A stretch of 24,685 nt of DNA from an uncultured Lachnospiraceae bacterium. Lineage in GTDB: Bacteria > Bacillota > Clostridia > Lachnospirales > Lachnospiraceae. This document shows positions 15,685-22,581 of this stretch, one piece after another. Below the pieces are notes generated by a model. That model did not search any database. It was given only the letters and a program-made list of their open reading frames with translations, and had not been told where the DNA came from. Location of the stretch: positions 1 to 24,685 of the forward strand of contig CAJTVL010000060.1 of assembly GCA_910579425.1 (NCBI GenBank), read 5' to 3'. The first letter of the stretch is position 1, and each line of letters opens with the position of its first letter. The translations under genes were made by a program, and so were the position numbers.

Positions 15685-15713
15685 ATCATATTTTGTCCCC
15701 AAAGAAATGACAA
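15685..15713 (-). promoter_or_regulatory. GH2 gene promoter (overlaps the divergent araC-type promoter)
   Basis: On the minus strand TTGTCA (15708-15713), 17 bp and TATGAT (15685-15690), 39 bp from the start codon. The -35 box occupies the same bases as the -35 box of the opposite promoter. Confidence 0.7.
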
Positions 15714-15735
15714 GAACGAAAGATAAGTATATACT
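15707..15735 (+). promoter_or_regulatory. AraC-type regulator promoter
   Basis: ATGACA (15707-15712), 17 bp and TATACT (15730-15735). It shares 5 bp of its -35 box with the divergent GH2 promoter, so the two polymerase sites exclude each other. Confidence 0.65.
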
Positions 15736-15800
15736 GAAAAAGAAGGACTGATTGCACGATGAACAAAGATGGGCTCTGACAGGATACAGGAGGCGTGAGG

Positions 15801-16895
15801 ATGTGGGAGAAGGATTCGGATTTTCGGCCGGAATTGCTGTGGAGAGAGGGGAAAGCTTTTTTAAATATAGAAGAAAGGGCGCTTGCCTACAGAAAGCTTT
15901 ATATGCAAAATGCAGATGAAAGCCGGACAGAGGAAAAGGGCAGGGAAGGCGATGGAGGGCTGGTGGCTGAGGCACCCCCGAAAGAGCACTACGCAGAAAG
16001 CCGTATGATGGAAGGGGATTTTGCTGCCCTGCTGTGTCTTTACGGCAAGGGCGGCGGGGAGCATAGTATCAGCAGGCGGGGCAGGCAGACGACATATTAT
16101 GATCTGCCCAGGCAGGGGAAATATCACAAACATGAATACATAGAGGTGTTTTATGTAATTGAGGGAAGCTTTGCTCAGATTCTGCTAGGAGAAAAGAGGC
16201 ATTTCGTAAAAGGGGAGGTGGTGATCACTGACCAGAACTGCGAGCATGCGGATTTGATCGAAAACCGGGATGCGGCGGTTTTGTTTTTGTGGCTGAAACC
16301 GTCTTATCTGGATAATCTGCTAAAAAGCTACGACAGGAGGGACGATTTGCATTATTTCCTGTTCCATGCCCTTGACAGGCAGAAAAGGGAACAGAGCTTT
16401 TTGGAGCTGAAAGCGGAAAAGAGTGTGGAAGAAATGGGGCAGCTTTTGGAGCGGCTTGTGGCGGAGGATTATGAGAGAAAGCCCGGGGCGGAGGAAATTA
16501 TCCGGGGGAACCTGATCCGGCTGTTTCATTTGCTTTGCACCTCCTATGCCCTGCAGCTTTACAGCTCCGACCAGGAGAGCAAGGAAAGGGTGCTTTTGTA
16601 TGAGCTGGAGCGGTATATCAGGCTCAACGCGGCAGAGGTGACGGCAGCGGAGCTTGAGGAGATTTTTCACTATCACCGGAATTACTACAATCTTTTACTT
16701 AAAAAATATAAGGGGAAAAGCTTCCGGGAGTACGTACAGGAGATTCGGATCCAGCGGGCAAGGGAGCTGCTTTTGGGCACAAAGCTTCCTGTGAAACAGA
16801 TTGCCGCCCAGGTGGGTTATGAAAATACCAGCTTTTTTTATCAACTGTTCGAGAGGGTGGCCGGGAGCCCGCCCGGGGCTTTGCGGGGGGAATAA
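15801..16895 (+). CDS. AraC-family transcriptional regulator with N-terminal cupin
   Basis: A 364-residue AraC/XylS regulator. The N-terminal part has a cupin sugar-sensing domain (HKHEYIEVFYVIEGSFAQILL followed by KGEVVITDQNCEHAD, roughly residues 110-160). The C-terminal 100 residues hold the two helix-turn-helix motifs (AELEEIFHYHRNYYNLLLKKYKGKSFREYV, then LPVKQIAAQVGYENTSFFYQLFERVAG). I choose the ATG at 15801, because AGGAGG (15788-15793) is 7 bases before it; the GTG at 15795 is only 1 base from that site. It is divergent from the GH2 gene, and the -35 boxes overlap, so it most likely controls GH2 and itself in response to the GH2 substrate or product. The inducer is unknown. Confidence 0.88.
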   Translation: MWEKDSDFRPELLWREGKAFLNIEERALAYRKLYMQNADESRTEEKGREGDGGLVAEAPPKEHYAESRMMEGDFAALLCLYGKGGGEHSISRRGRQTTYYDLPRQGKYHKHEYIEVFYVIEGSFAQILLGEKRHFVKGEVVITDQNCEHADLIENRDAAVLFLWLKPSYLDNLLKSYDRRDDLHYFLFHALDRQKREQSFLELKAEKSVEEMGQLLERLVAEDYERKPGAEEIIRGNLIRLFHLLCTSYALQLYSSDQESKERVLLYELERYIRLNAAEVTAAELEEIFHYHRNYYNLLLKKYKGKSFREYVQEIRIQRARELLLGTKLPVKQIAAQVGYENTSFFYQLFERVAGSPPGALRGE

Positions 16896-16994
16896 ACCGG
16901 GGCGGCGGAAATCTGTAGGATGGCGCCGTGGGATTCGCCGGGCGCGGGGTATTAGTGGAAGTGGTGTAATTACGTTTTATTCCTGCGGGCAATG

Positions 16995-17025
16995 AGTCAA
17001 GCGGATGCAAAGCATCCGTTTGACT
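16995..17025 (+). terminator. Hairpin after the AraC-type gene, terminator-like
   Basis: A 14-bp stem with one G-U pair (AGTCAAGCGGATGC with GCATCCGTTTGACT) and an AAA loop. A T-run (ATTTTTG) comes 10 bases later, so termination is possible but imperfect. Its right arm runs into a TTGACA sequence. Confidence 0.5.
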
Positions 17026-17041
17026 TGACAATAAATTTTTG

Positions 17042-17070
17042 TTGATATAACAATCATACTGTGCTATCAT
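17042..17070 (+). promoter_or_regulatory. Promoter of the Rpn-family gene
   Basis: TTGATA (17042-17047), 17 bp and TATCAT (17065-17070). It predicts a start near 17077 and a leader of about 208 nt. Confidence 0.6.
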
Positions 17071-17238
17071 AAATGCAAAAGCAAAAGATTTCTTCCGGTG
17101 AAAGCCGCGTCTGGCGGAGCGTTCTGCTCTTTCCTTTTCTGAAATCCTGCTTTTATATCCCAAAAACTGATACACAGCAGGAAAAGAAGGAATGTCAGGA
17201 TAGCGCCTGTACACCGGCGGAAAAAGAACTGTACTGCA

Positions 17239-17281
17239 TTTTCCTACCCAAAAGGAAATTTTCCTGCCAAAAGGAGGAAAA
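17239..17281 (+). repeat. Duplicated 20-bp unit at the Rpn ribosome binding site
   Basis: Two near-identical units (TTTTCCT, short spacer, AAAAGGA) lie in tandem. Each can fold on itself: TTTCCT (17240-17245) with AGGAAA (17253-17258), and TTTTCCT (17259-17265) with AGGAAAA (17275-17281). The second would partly hide the AGGAGG ribosome binding site (17272-17277). Alternative pairing between the units is also possible. Confidence 0.5.
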
Positions 17282-17284
17282 TGT

Positions 17285-18166
17285 ATGTCAAATGTAATTA
17301 CGGAACTGGAAAATCTGAATCTGGTGGATCGTTTCCTGTTTGATGAAGTGATGGAGGATCAGGCGTCCTATCAGGCCCTCATAAGCATCCTTCTGGAAAA
17401 TGAGATTGAAATTCTCGACAAAACGCAGACGGAAAAGGAACTGCGCGTCTCCCCGGAGATTCGCCAGGTGAGGCTTGACGTTGTGAGCATGGACCGGGAG
17501 AAGAAGGTCTATTTCACGGAAATGCAGAAGCAGGATACCGGAAATCTGCGGAGAAGGAGCAGGTATTACCAGGCCCAGCTTGATGTATCCCTGCTGGAGC
17601 CTGGAACGGTGAACTTTAACCTGCTCAACGATAGTTGTTTTATTCTGATAGCGCCTTTTGACTTATTTAAGAAAGGACTTTACCGGTATACTTTCGAGGG
17701 CACATGCAGGGAATGCCCGGAGCTAAAGATCAGGGACGGGGCTGTAAGGATATTTATAAATACCAAGGGCACTAATAGAGAGGAGTTTTCGCAGGAGTTT
17801 CTGGAACTTATGGAATACATCACTGCATCTACGGATCAGGTGGCAGGCTTATCAGAAAGTCCCAGGATCAAGCTTCTCCATGAGAATGTGAAAAAGATCA
17901 GGGCATCGGAGAAAATGGGGGTGAAATATTTGCAGAAATGGGAGGAACTGGTATATGCAAAGGATGAGGGAAGAGCCGAGGGAAAAGCAGAGGGAAAAAA
18001 AGCACAGTTAATCAAACAGGTCTGTAAGAAGCTTAAAAAGGGAAAAACTCCGAATATGATAGCGGAAGAGCTGGAAGAGGACTTAACTGCTATTGAAAGA
18101 ATCTGTACAGAGGCGCAGAAATATGCGCCGGATTTTGATTGTGAACAACTATATGCAGAGCTTTAA
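17285..18166 (+). CDS. Rpn-family recombination-promoting nuclease/putative transposase
   Basis: A 293-residue intact member of the Rpn/PF12784 group, PD-(D/E)XK endonucleases first described as transposase-like. The core is RQVRLDVVSMDREKKVYFTEMQ (D65, E79, Q81), followed by RRRSRYYQAQLDVSLL and the NDSCFILIAPFDLFKKGLYRYTF strand set. The C-terminal tail has a short charged repeat (GRAEGKAEGKKAQ) and a helical segment. Members raise recombination by cutting DNA; they often occur in many copies per genome, and a broken relative lies at 11218-12339 on the other strand, from a clearly different subgroup. The start follows AAGGAGG by 7 bases. It has its own promoter and terminator, so it is an independent unit. 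Confidence 0.88.
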   Translation: MSNVITELENLNLVDRFLFDEVMEDQASYQALISILLENEIEILDKTQTEKELRVSPEIRQVRLDVVSMDREKKVYFTEMQKQDTGNLRRRSRYYQAQLDVSLLEPGTVNFNLLNDSCFILIAPFDLFKKGLYRYTFEGTCRECPELKIRDGAVRIFINTKGTNREEFSQEFLELMEYITASTDQVAGLSESPRIKLLHENVKKIRASEKMGVKYLQKWEELVYAKDEGRAEGKAEGKKAQLIKQVCKKLKKGKTPNMIAEELEEDLTAIERICTEAQKYAPDFDCEQLYAEL

Positions 18167-18174
18167 AGACGAGA

Positions 18175-18213
18175 GCTGCCGGACTGATTTTAGGTTCGGC
18201 GGCTTCCTTTTTA
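18175..18213 (+). terminator. Terminator of the Rpn-family gene
   Basis: A 10-bp GC-rich stem with two G-U pairs (18175-18184 with 18194-18203) is followed by TTCCTTTTTAT. It begins 9 bp after the stop codon. Confidence 0.75.
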
Positions 18214-18368
18214 TAAGGAAAGTTCGAAAATACGTGATCTGTTGTTTTAATATAAAGACGATTGATGGAGTTTGGAATTCACCTTTGGAAAAGGATATAC
18301 AATAGAAAGAAAAGATTCATACCCAGAAAAGAAAAACAGGTTCGATTCCATACTCCCAAATATGGTAC

Positions 18369-18374
18369 TATAAT
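18369..18374 (+). promoter_or_regulatory. -10 box of the recombinase gene
   Basis: A perfect TATAAT lies 31 bp before the recombinase start codon. The -35 region at normal spacing (TTCCAT) is a poor match. A TGGAGG ribosome binding site follows. Confidence 0.45.
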
Positions 18375-18404
18375 TCTATAAAATCATACCTGGAGGTTAG
18401 GACA

Positions 18405-19250
18405 ATGGAAGATCATGGATTGACGGATGAGAAGTGGGAAGCGTTTGGAGAATATTTGAAAGAAAATGAGTATGGAGCAGCAACGATCGAAAAATATCTG
18501 CGGGAGCTGAGGGGATTTAAGCAGTGGCTGGACGGCAGGACAGTGAGCAAGGAGACGGCGGCAGAGTATAAAGCGTACCTGCAGAAGGAGGGCTATGCGC
18601 CTGTCACGGTGAACGCCAAGTTGTCTGCTTTGAATGTCTTTTTCCGGTTCGCAGGTTGGGAGGAATGCCGGGTAAGGTTTCTGCGGATCCAGAGGCAGCT
18701 TTTCAGGAATCAGTCAAAGGAACTGACCAGGGAGGAATACGAGAAGCTTCTTAAGACGGCCAGGGAAAAGGGGAAGGAGCGGCTGGCGCTTTTGATGGAG
18801 ACGGTCTGCGGAACAGGAATCCGGGTGAGTGAAGTTTCCTATATCACAGTGGAGGCGGTAAAGAGGGGACGGACAGAAGTGAACCTGAAAGGGAAAGTGC
18901 GGGTGATCTTCCTGTCGGAGAAACTCTGCCGTAAGCTGCTGAAATATATAAAAAAGCAGGAGATTACAACCGGGGAGGTCTTTTTGACAGGGAGTGGGAA
19001 GGGGCTGTCAAGGAGGCAGATCTGGAGGGAAATGAAAGGGCTGTGCGAAAGCGCGGGGGTGGAGGCGACGAAGGTGTTTCCTCATAACCTCCGCCATTTG
19101 TTTGCCACGGCATACTATAAGGTAAGCAGGGACATTGTAAAGCTTGCGGACGTGCTGGGGCACAGTTCGATTGAAACGACACGGATTTATTTAAAAACTA
19201 CAGGGGAGGAGCATACGAGGCATTTGGAGAAGATGGGGCTGGTGGTGTAG
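18405..19250 (+). CDS. Tyrosine recombinase (phase-variation/XerC-D type), likely invertase for the adjacent switch
   Basis: A 281-residue tyrosine recombinase. It has a short SAM-like core-binding domain (residues 8-85, GAATIEKYLRELRGFKQWL) and a catalytic domain with a complete active set: R140 (GTGIRVSEV), K164 in the beta-hairpin, H227-N-L-R230-H231, H253 (GHSS) and nucleophile Y262 (TRIYL). It is short, without the AP2-like arm-binding domain of phage integrases, which fits an Xer- or invertase-type enzyme. The left inverted repeat of a 257-bp candidate invertible segment starts 6 bp after its stop codon. Recombinases next to their own switch are well known, for example in Clostridioides difficile and Bacteroides. 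No cargo integration signature is seen. The ATG has TGGAGG upstream. Its role as the invertase is inferred from position. Confidence 0.92.
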   Translation: MEDHGLTDEKWEAFGEYLKENEYGAATIEKYLRELRGFKQWLDGRTVSKETAAEYKAYLQKEGYAPVTVNAKLSALNVFFRFAGWEECRVRFLRIQRQLFRNQSKELTREEYEKLLKTAREKGKERLALLMETVCGTGIRVSEVSYITVEAVKRGRTEVNLKGKVRVIFLSEKLCRKLLKYIKKQEITTGEVFLTGSGKGLSRRQIWREMKGLCESAGVEATKVFPHNLRHLFATAYYKVSRDIVKLADVLGHSSIETTRIYLKTTGEEHTRHLEKMGLVV

Positions 19251-19256
19251 GCGAAC

Positions 19257-19274
19257 TTAACATTCTGACTACAG
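19257..19274 (+). repeat. Left inverted repeat of the switch
   Basis: TTAACATTCTGACTACAG, the exact reverse complement of 19496-19513. Inside the repeats, ATATGGT also recurs on both sides with different spacing. Confidence 0.92.
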
Positions 19275-19350
19275 CTATAAGGAATATGGTTAGATTTGAA
19301 AAGAACTGAAAAACAGATAATATTTTATTTCCTTCATAAAAATATATTTC

Positions 19351-19414
19351 AAGGCATAAGAAATCAGAGTCAAAGAAAAATCCTTCTGTGACTCCGATTC
19401 CGTATGCCTTTTTT
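19351..19414 (+). terminator. Intrinsic terminator inside the invertible segment
   Basis: A 22-bp stem with three mismatches (19351-19372 with 19389-19410) and a 16-base loop runs into TTTTTT. It works on the plus strand only: the minus strand lacks a T-run after the stem. In the present orientation it would stop read-through from the recombinase gene before the switch promoter. Confidence 0.82.
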
Positions 19415-19437
19415 GAACGTTTAATTCTAAATAAATA

Positions 19438-19467
19438 TTGCCAGTGGTAATCGAAAAATGGTATAAT
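19438..19467 (+). promoter_or_regulatory. Switch promoter, pointing to the cyclase/SARP genes
   Basis: TTGCCA (19438-19443), an 18-bp spacer and a perfect TATAAT (19462-19467). The predicted start is near 19474, still inside the invertible segment. Confidence 0.75.
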
Positions 19468-19495
19468 ACAAAAGATGTATAAACATACCATATCT

Positions 19496-19513
19496 CTGTA
19501 GTCAGAATGTTAA
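19496..19513 (-). repeat. Right inverted repeat of the switch
   Basis: CTGTAGTCAGAATGTTAA, the exact reverse complement of 19257-19274. Confidence 0.92.
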
Positions 19514-19787
19514 ATTTGTCTACAGTTATACATATCTCAAGACTATTTATACTACCAGAAATGGTAGTAAGGAAGGGAAGATAAAGATTTAACATTAGGC
19601 TTTAACTAAAAACAATTCATTTCCGGAAAGATTCCGTCGTCATAACAGAATCCCAAACCAGAAAATATAAAGTGTTTTATGTGGAAATTGTGGTGGTTTA
19701 TTGATCTATTTGTGATAGGCAGCGCCCTAGGTGAGGGGAAATCGGTCTGCCGGAAAGAGGAGCAGATACCGAGGGGAAATCTAATTC
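19514..19787 (+). other. Leader between the switch and the diguanylate cyclase gene
   Basis: No gene is seen in these 274 bp, which would form most of a leader of about 310 nt. It contains a perfect 8-bp hairpin with a GAAA tetraloop (19550-19569), a third partial repeat arm (CTACAGTTATA near 19520) resembling the inner side of the left inverted repeat, and GAGGGG about 11 bases before the start codon. I do not recognise a riboswitch. Confidence 0.5.
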
Positions 19788-20825
19788 ATGAGTATGGGGG
19801 ATATGTCATTGAATGAGATGCAGAAGTTGAGGGTAAAATTGAGCAGGAAACAGCCGGGGGCAGAGAATCTGGATCAGCTTACGGGTGTCCTTAAGAAAGA
19901 TGCCGCTGAAGCGCAGATTGCTCTCAGGCTGAGAGAAGGGCGTGGCGGCACGATTTTTATATGCGATGTGGATCACCTGAAGAAGATTAATGAGAAGTAT
20001 GGACACCAGGCCGGAGATGAATGCCTGAGGCAGGCGGCGCAGATTCTGTCTTTTATGGCACGCGAAGGGGATATTTTGGGCAGATGGGGAGGTGACGAAT
20101 TCCTTATTTATATGCCGAACTGCAGGGATCAACAGCAGGCACGGGACATTCAGGAGAGAATTGAAAACCGGTTGCGGGTTGGCCGGGGAAGGGAAAAGGG
20201 CAGGATCACTTTTTCCATAACAGTTGTGTATGTCTGCTGGGAGCAGGGAGATTCCGTTAGAAAATTATTCGACCGGGCAGGTGCGGAACTGGAAAAGTGT
20301 AGGGCTGAATTGCATATGGCGGATGAACAGACAGGTAATGAGAAGGACTATTACCTTATGGATGTCAAGAAAGTTCGAAGGGATCTGCTGGAGCAGATTC
20401 GAATACCGGGAGCCTATTGTCAGGATTATGAAACCTTTAAAGGGATCTACCGCTTTTTGGAACGGGGAATTATCAGAAGCGGGCAAAAGGCATGTGTCAT
20501 TTTGATAACAGTAGTAGGAGGACAAGGGGAGGGCCTCCTTCCATATGAGAAAGAGATGTCGATGGAGCGGTTGGGAGAGGATATTCAGTCTACGCTTCGG
20601 ATGGGTGATGTATATACCAGATATTCCAGCAGTCAATATCTGGTTCTTGTGATTGATACTACGGAAAGTCAGGCAGATCGGATTGCGGATCGGATAAAAG
20701 GTAAGTTTCTCGCCGGCAGTTTGGGAAATGATATTCTGATTCATCGCTGTTATGAGCTTCAACCGGCCAAATTTGGGGAGTTGGTAGAGTGGGATGCCTC
20801 AGGCACGAATCTGCAGAGTTTATAG
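19788..20825 (+). CDS. Diguanylate cyclase (GGDEF) with a second degenerate GGDEF-like domain
   Basis: A 345-residue soluble protein. Residues 28-175 are a full GGDEF domain: the DQLTG start motif, metal-binding DVD at 60-62, the active site RWGGDEF with GGDEF at 101-105, and an RxxD inhibitory site (REGD, 92-95) exactly five residues before it. It should make c-di-GMP from two GTP and be product-inhibited. Residues about 195-330 look like a second GGDEF fold that has lost its active site; LRMGDVYTRYSSSQYLVLVID stands where R.GD...R.GGDEF is expected. The same domain recurs at the C-terminus of the next protein. There is no membrane segment or classical sensor domain. It is first in the operon driven by the invertible promoter, with 13 bp to the next gene. 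The start is slightly uncertain (ATG at 19788, 19794 or 19803). Confidence 0.88.
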   Translation: MSMGDMSLNEMQKLRVKLSRKQPGAENLDQLTGVLKKDAAEAQIALRLREGRGGTIFICDVDHLKKINEKYGHQAGDECLRQAAQILSFMAREGDILGRWGGDEFLIYMPNCRDQQQARDIQERIENRLRVGRGREKGRITFSITVVYVCWEQGDSVRKLFDRAGAELEKCRAELHMADEQTGNEKDYYLMDVKKVRRDLLEQIRIPGAYCQDYETFKGIYRFLERGIIRSGQKACVILITVVGGQGEGLLPYEKEMSMERLGEDIQSTLRMGDVYTRYSSSQYLVLVIDTTESQADRIADRIKGKFLAGSLGNDILIHRCYELQPAKFGELVEWDASGTNLQSL

Positions 20826-20838
20826 GGAGAAGTGATGT

Positions 20839-22026
20839 ATGGAGTCAAAAAAGTTATCGGTCAGGATGTTTGGCAGATTTTCCGCTAAGTATGGTTCTGA
20901 GGTGCTTACCTTTGGAAGACAGGGAGATTCAAAATTCGGACAGTTATTTCAGATGCTGATGACCAGGCCGGGGCAGGGGTTTAGTAAGAGAAACATAGCG
21001 GAGGCTTTTTATGATTGGGATAAGGTAGAGGATCCGAATGCGAGTCTCAACAACATGATTTTCCGCCTTCGGAAATATTTGGAAGCTTCGCCATTGCCTG
21101 CGGGGGAATATCTGATTTTAAACGGAGGAGTATTGTATTTTGGCGGAGAGGTAGAGGTGGAATCGGATGTCTGGAACTTCGAAAATATAGCGCAGAGGTT
21201 TAAGGAAGAGCAGGATGAGCAGAAAAAAGCCCTGTTGTGTGAACAGGCCGGCGAGCTTTACCAGGGAGAATTTCTGCCCCATTTATCGAATGAACAATGG
21301 GTCATAGATAAAAGCAGAAATTATCAAAAGCTGTATTTCGAAATGATGGATTATTTGCTTCGCTTTTTGAAAGAAGAGGGTGATTACAGCAAATTAGAGA
21401 GCCTGTCGGAGCAGGCGGCAAAGCTTTACCCTTCCGAGGGATGGGAAATCTGGCAGATCGATGGCATGATTGCTTTGAACCAGTATAAAGAGGCCGGGAA
21501 ACTTTATCAGAAAACAATGACCCATGTACAGCGTATGGATGTTTTTTTGTCCAGGGAGCAGAAAGAGAGGCTGCGTAAAGCCGGGGACAAAATCCGCCAG
21601 CCGGAGGGGACGGAGGAAGATATTGAGAAATGCCTGATGGAGGCCATACCAAGACAGGGAGCCTATGGCTGCACGCTTCAAAGCTTTTTGGATTGCTTTC
21701 GTATGCTCAAACGGGTTATAAAACGGGGAACAGTCCGCTTTTGTCTGCTTCTATGCACGATTTTGGACAGCAACGGACAGCCGATGAAGGATCGAAAGGC
21801 GTGTGATAAACAGGGAAAAAAGCTGTGCGCTGTATTTCAGAGCTATCTGCGTTTGGGAGATATTTATACAAAATATTGTGACGGGCAATATCTCCTGCTG
21901 TGTGTAGATATGGGGAAAAATAACATTTCAGAAGTCGGCGCGCGCATAGATATGGATTTTCGCAAACGCTGCGGAGGGCGCGGGGGAGTCAGCTGCCGGA
22001 TTCTGGATGATGGGGATATGTGGTAG
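20839..22026 (+). CDS. SARP-like transcriptional regulator with C-terminal degenerate GGDEF-like domain
   Basis: A 395-residue protein. Residues 1-105 form an OmpR/SARP-type winged helix (LSVRMFGRFSAKYGSE, then SKRNIAEAFYDWDKVEDPNASLNNMIFRLRKYLE). Residues 106-260 form a helical BTAD/TPR-like activator domain (ESDVWNFENIAQRF, ALLCEQAGELYQGEFLPHL, EQWVIDKSRNYQKLYFEMMDYLL). Residues about 270-385 repeat the degenerate GGDEF-like domain of the preceding protein (PRQGAYGCTLQSFLDCFRMLKRVIKRG, LRLGDIYTKY at 337-346, QYLLLCVD). It should bind DNA and activate transcription, and the shared domain may mediate contact with the cyclase or nucleotide sensing. It follows the cyclase gene by 13 bp with GGGAGAAG as ribosome binding site. 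Its target is unknown; the adhesin gene immediately downstream is the natural candidate. Confidence 0.82.
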   Translation: MESKKLSVRMFGRFSAKYGSEVLTFGRQGDSKFGQLFQMLMTRPGQGFSKRNIAEAFYDWDKVEDPNASLNNMIFRLRKYLEASPLPAGEYLILNGGVLYFGGEVEVESDVWNFENIAQRFKEEQDEQKKALLCEQAGELYQGEFLPHLSNEQWVIDKSRNYQKLYFEMMDYLLRFLKEEGDYSKLESLSEQAAKLYPSEGWEIWQIDGMIALNQYKEAGKLYQKTMTHVQRMDVFLSREQKERLRKAGDKIRQPEGTEEDIEKCLMEAIPRQGAYGCTLQSFLDCFRMLKRVIKRGTVRFCLLLCTILDSNGQPMKDRKACDKQGKKLCAVFQSYLRLGDIYTKYCDGQYLLLCVDMGKNNISEVGARIDMDFRKRCGGRGGVSCRILDDGDMW

Positions 22027-22581
22027 GCCATAGGAAGCATTTTGGCAATTCATATAAAAAGAAAGAGAAAAAATGCGCGGATATACGCAATGTGAAAGAG
22101 TTTGCGAAATAGTTTCTTTGTTATACTACAGGAGATAACCTATCATAGAATATGTCTTTGGTGTCAGATATTGGAAAATAGCGAGCCCATCTAAAAGTTA
22201 TGGATTTTGGCGGAAAGCCTGCGAACAGGGAATCGTGTGGCGCGGTTGGAGGCCGGTTCTTACATATTGATAATGACGGGGCGGATATGGAAAACGTGCA
22301 GATCGCCATAGGCAGGACGGATAATGCGTTCGGCAAGGCCTACTGGTATTCCAAAACGTAGCTGACTTTCAGGATATTGAGATTTAGCCGGACAGAGAGA
22401 AGGTGGTGTTACAGCCGTGGGAATACACAGCGGTATTGAGTTAATCCAGTTGTCCAATGAGATTTTAGCAGAGTGAAAACTCCGCAGAGGAGATTTCCCG
22501 GAGAACTGCGGCGCAGGGCAGCCGGAATGATATACAAATAGTAAGATATGCAATGAAGCAAATAAATAAGAGAGGATTAAG
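22027..22581 (+). other. Intergenic region before the serine-rich adhesin
   Basis: There is no intact gene. It contains a decayed coding remnant (22200-22444), a TATACT box at 22122-22127 without a good -35, a GC hairpin (CCGCAG/CTGCGG, about 22480-22510), and GAGAGGA before the adhesin start codon. I looked for a c-di-GMP riboswitch (GEMM-I core motifs) and do not see one. Confidence 0.5.
22200..22444 (+). pseudogene. Decayed C-terminal coding remnant, unknown enzyme
   Basis: An ATG frame of 53 codons (KVMDFGGKPANRE region through VQIAIGRTDNAFGKAYWYSKT) stops at a TAG at 22359-22361. In another frame the text continues as ADFQDIEI, a second TAG, PDREKVVLQPWEYTAVLS and a final TAA at 22442-22444. 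Read across one frameshift and one stop, it looks like the end of a larger protein; the closing LQPWEYTAVL resembles the last strand of glycoside hydrolase C-terminal domains, but I cannot name the family. It separates the regulators from the adhesin. Confidence 0.5.

Larger units (their letters stand above)
16896..17284 (+). other. Intergenic region and long leader of the Rpn-family gene
   Basis: No convincing gene. A 74-codon ATG frame (17073-17297) begins at the likely transcription start and lacks a ribosome binding site, so I do not accept it. The region holds a strong hairpin after the AraC gene, a good promoter, and an approximately 208-nt leader ending in two copies of a TTTTCCT...AAAAGGA unit next to the start codon. 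Confidence 0.55.
19257..19513. promoter_or_regulatory. Candidate invertible promoter segment (inverton)
   Basis: This 257-bp segment is bounded by perfect 18-bp inverted repeats and contains a terminator followed by an outward promoter. In the orientation given, the promoter reads to the right, into the diguanylate cyclase gene, which is the ON state. Inversion would turn it toward the recombinase gene. The recombinase reading frame is untouched by inversion. The segment is AT-rich with no coding content. Confidence 0.8.

Noticed and set aside
17073..17297. A 74-codon frame upstream of the intact Rpn gene
   Set aside because: Its ATG lies at or before the predicted transcription start, it lacks a ribosome binding site, and its composition is not protein-like.
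18290..18300. Another promoter (TATACA) before the recombinase
   Set aside because: Only a 4 of 6 match, with a poor -35 and 18-bp spacing; the TATAAT at 18369 is preferred.
18405..19250. Recombinase as a prophage or integrative element integrase
   Set aside because: It lacks an arm-binding domain. No tRNA, att repeats, excisionase or cargo genes are in view, while a matching invertible segment sits beside it.
22027..22581. c-di-GMP riboswitch upstream of the adhesin
   Set aside because: A GEMM-like core was sought because of the cyclase. GCGCAGGGCAGCC near 22510 is only superficially similar, and the other conserved blocks are absent.
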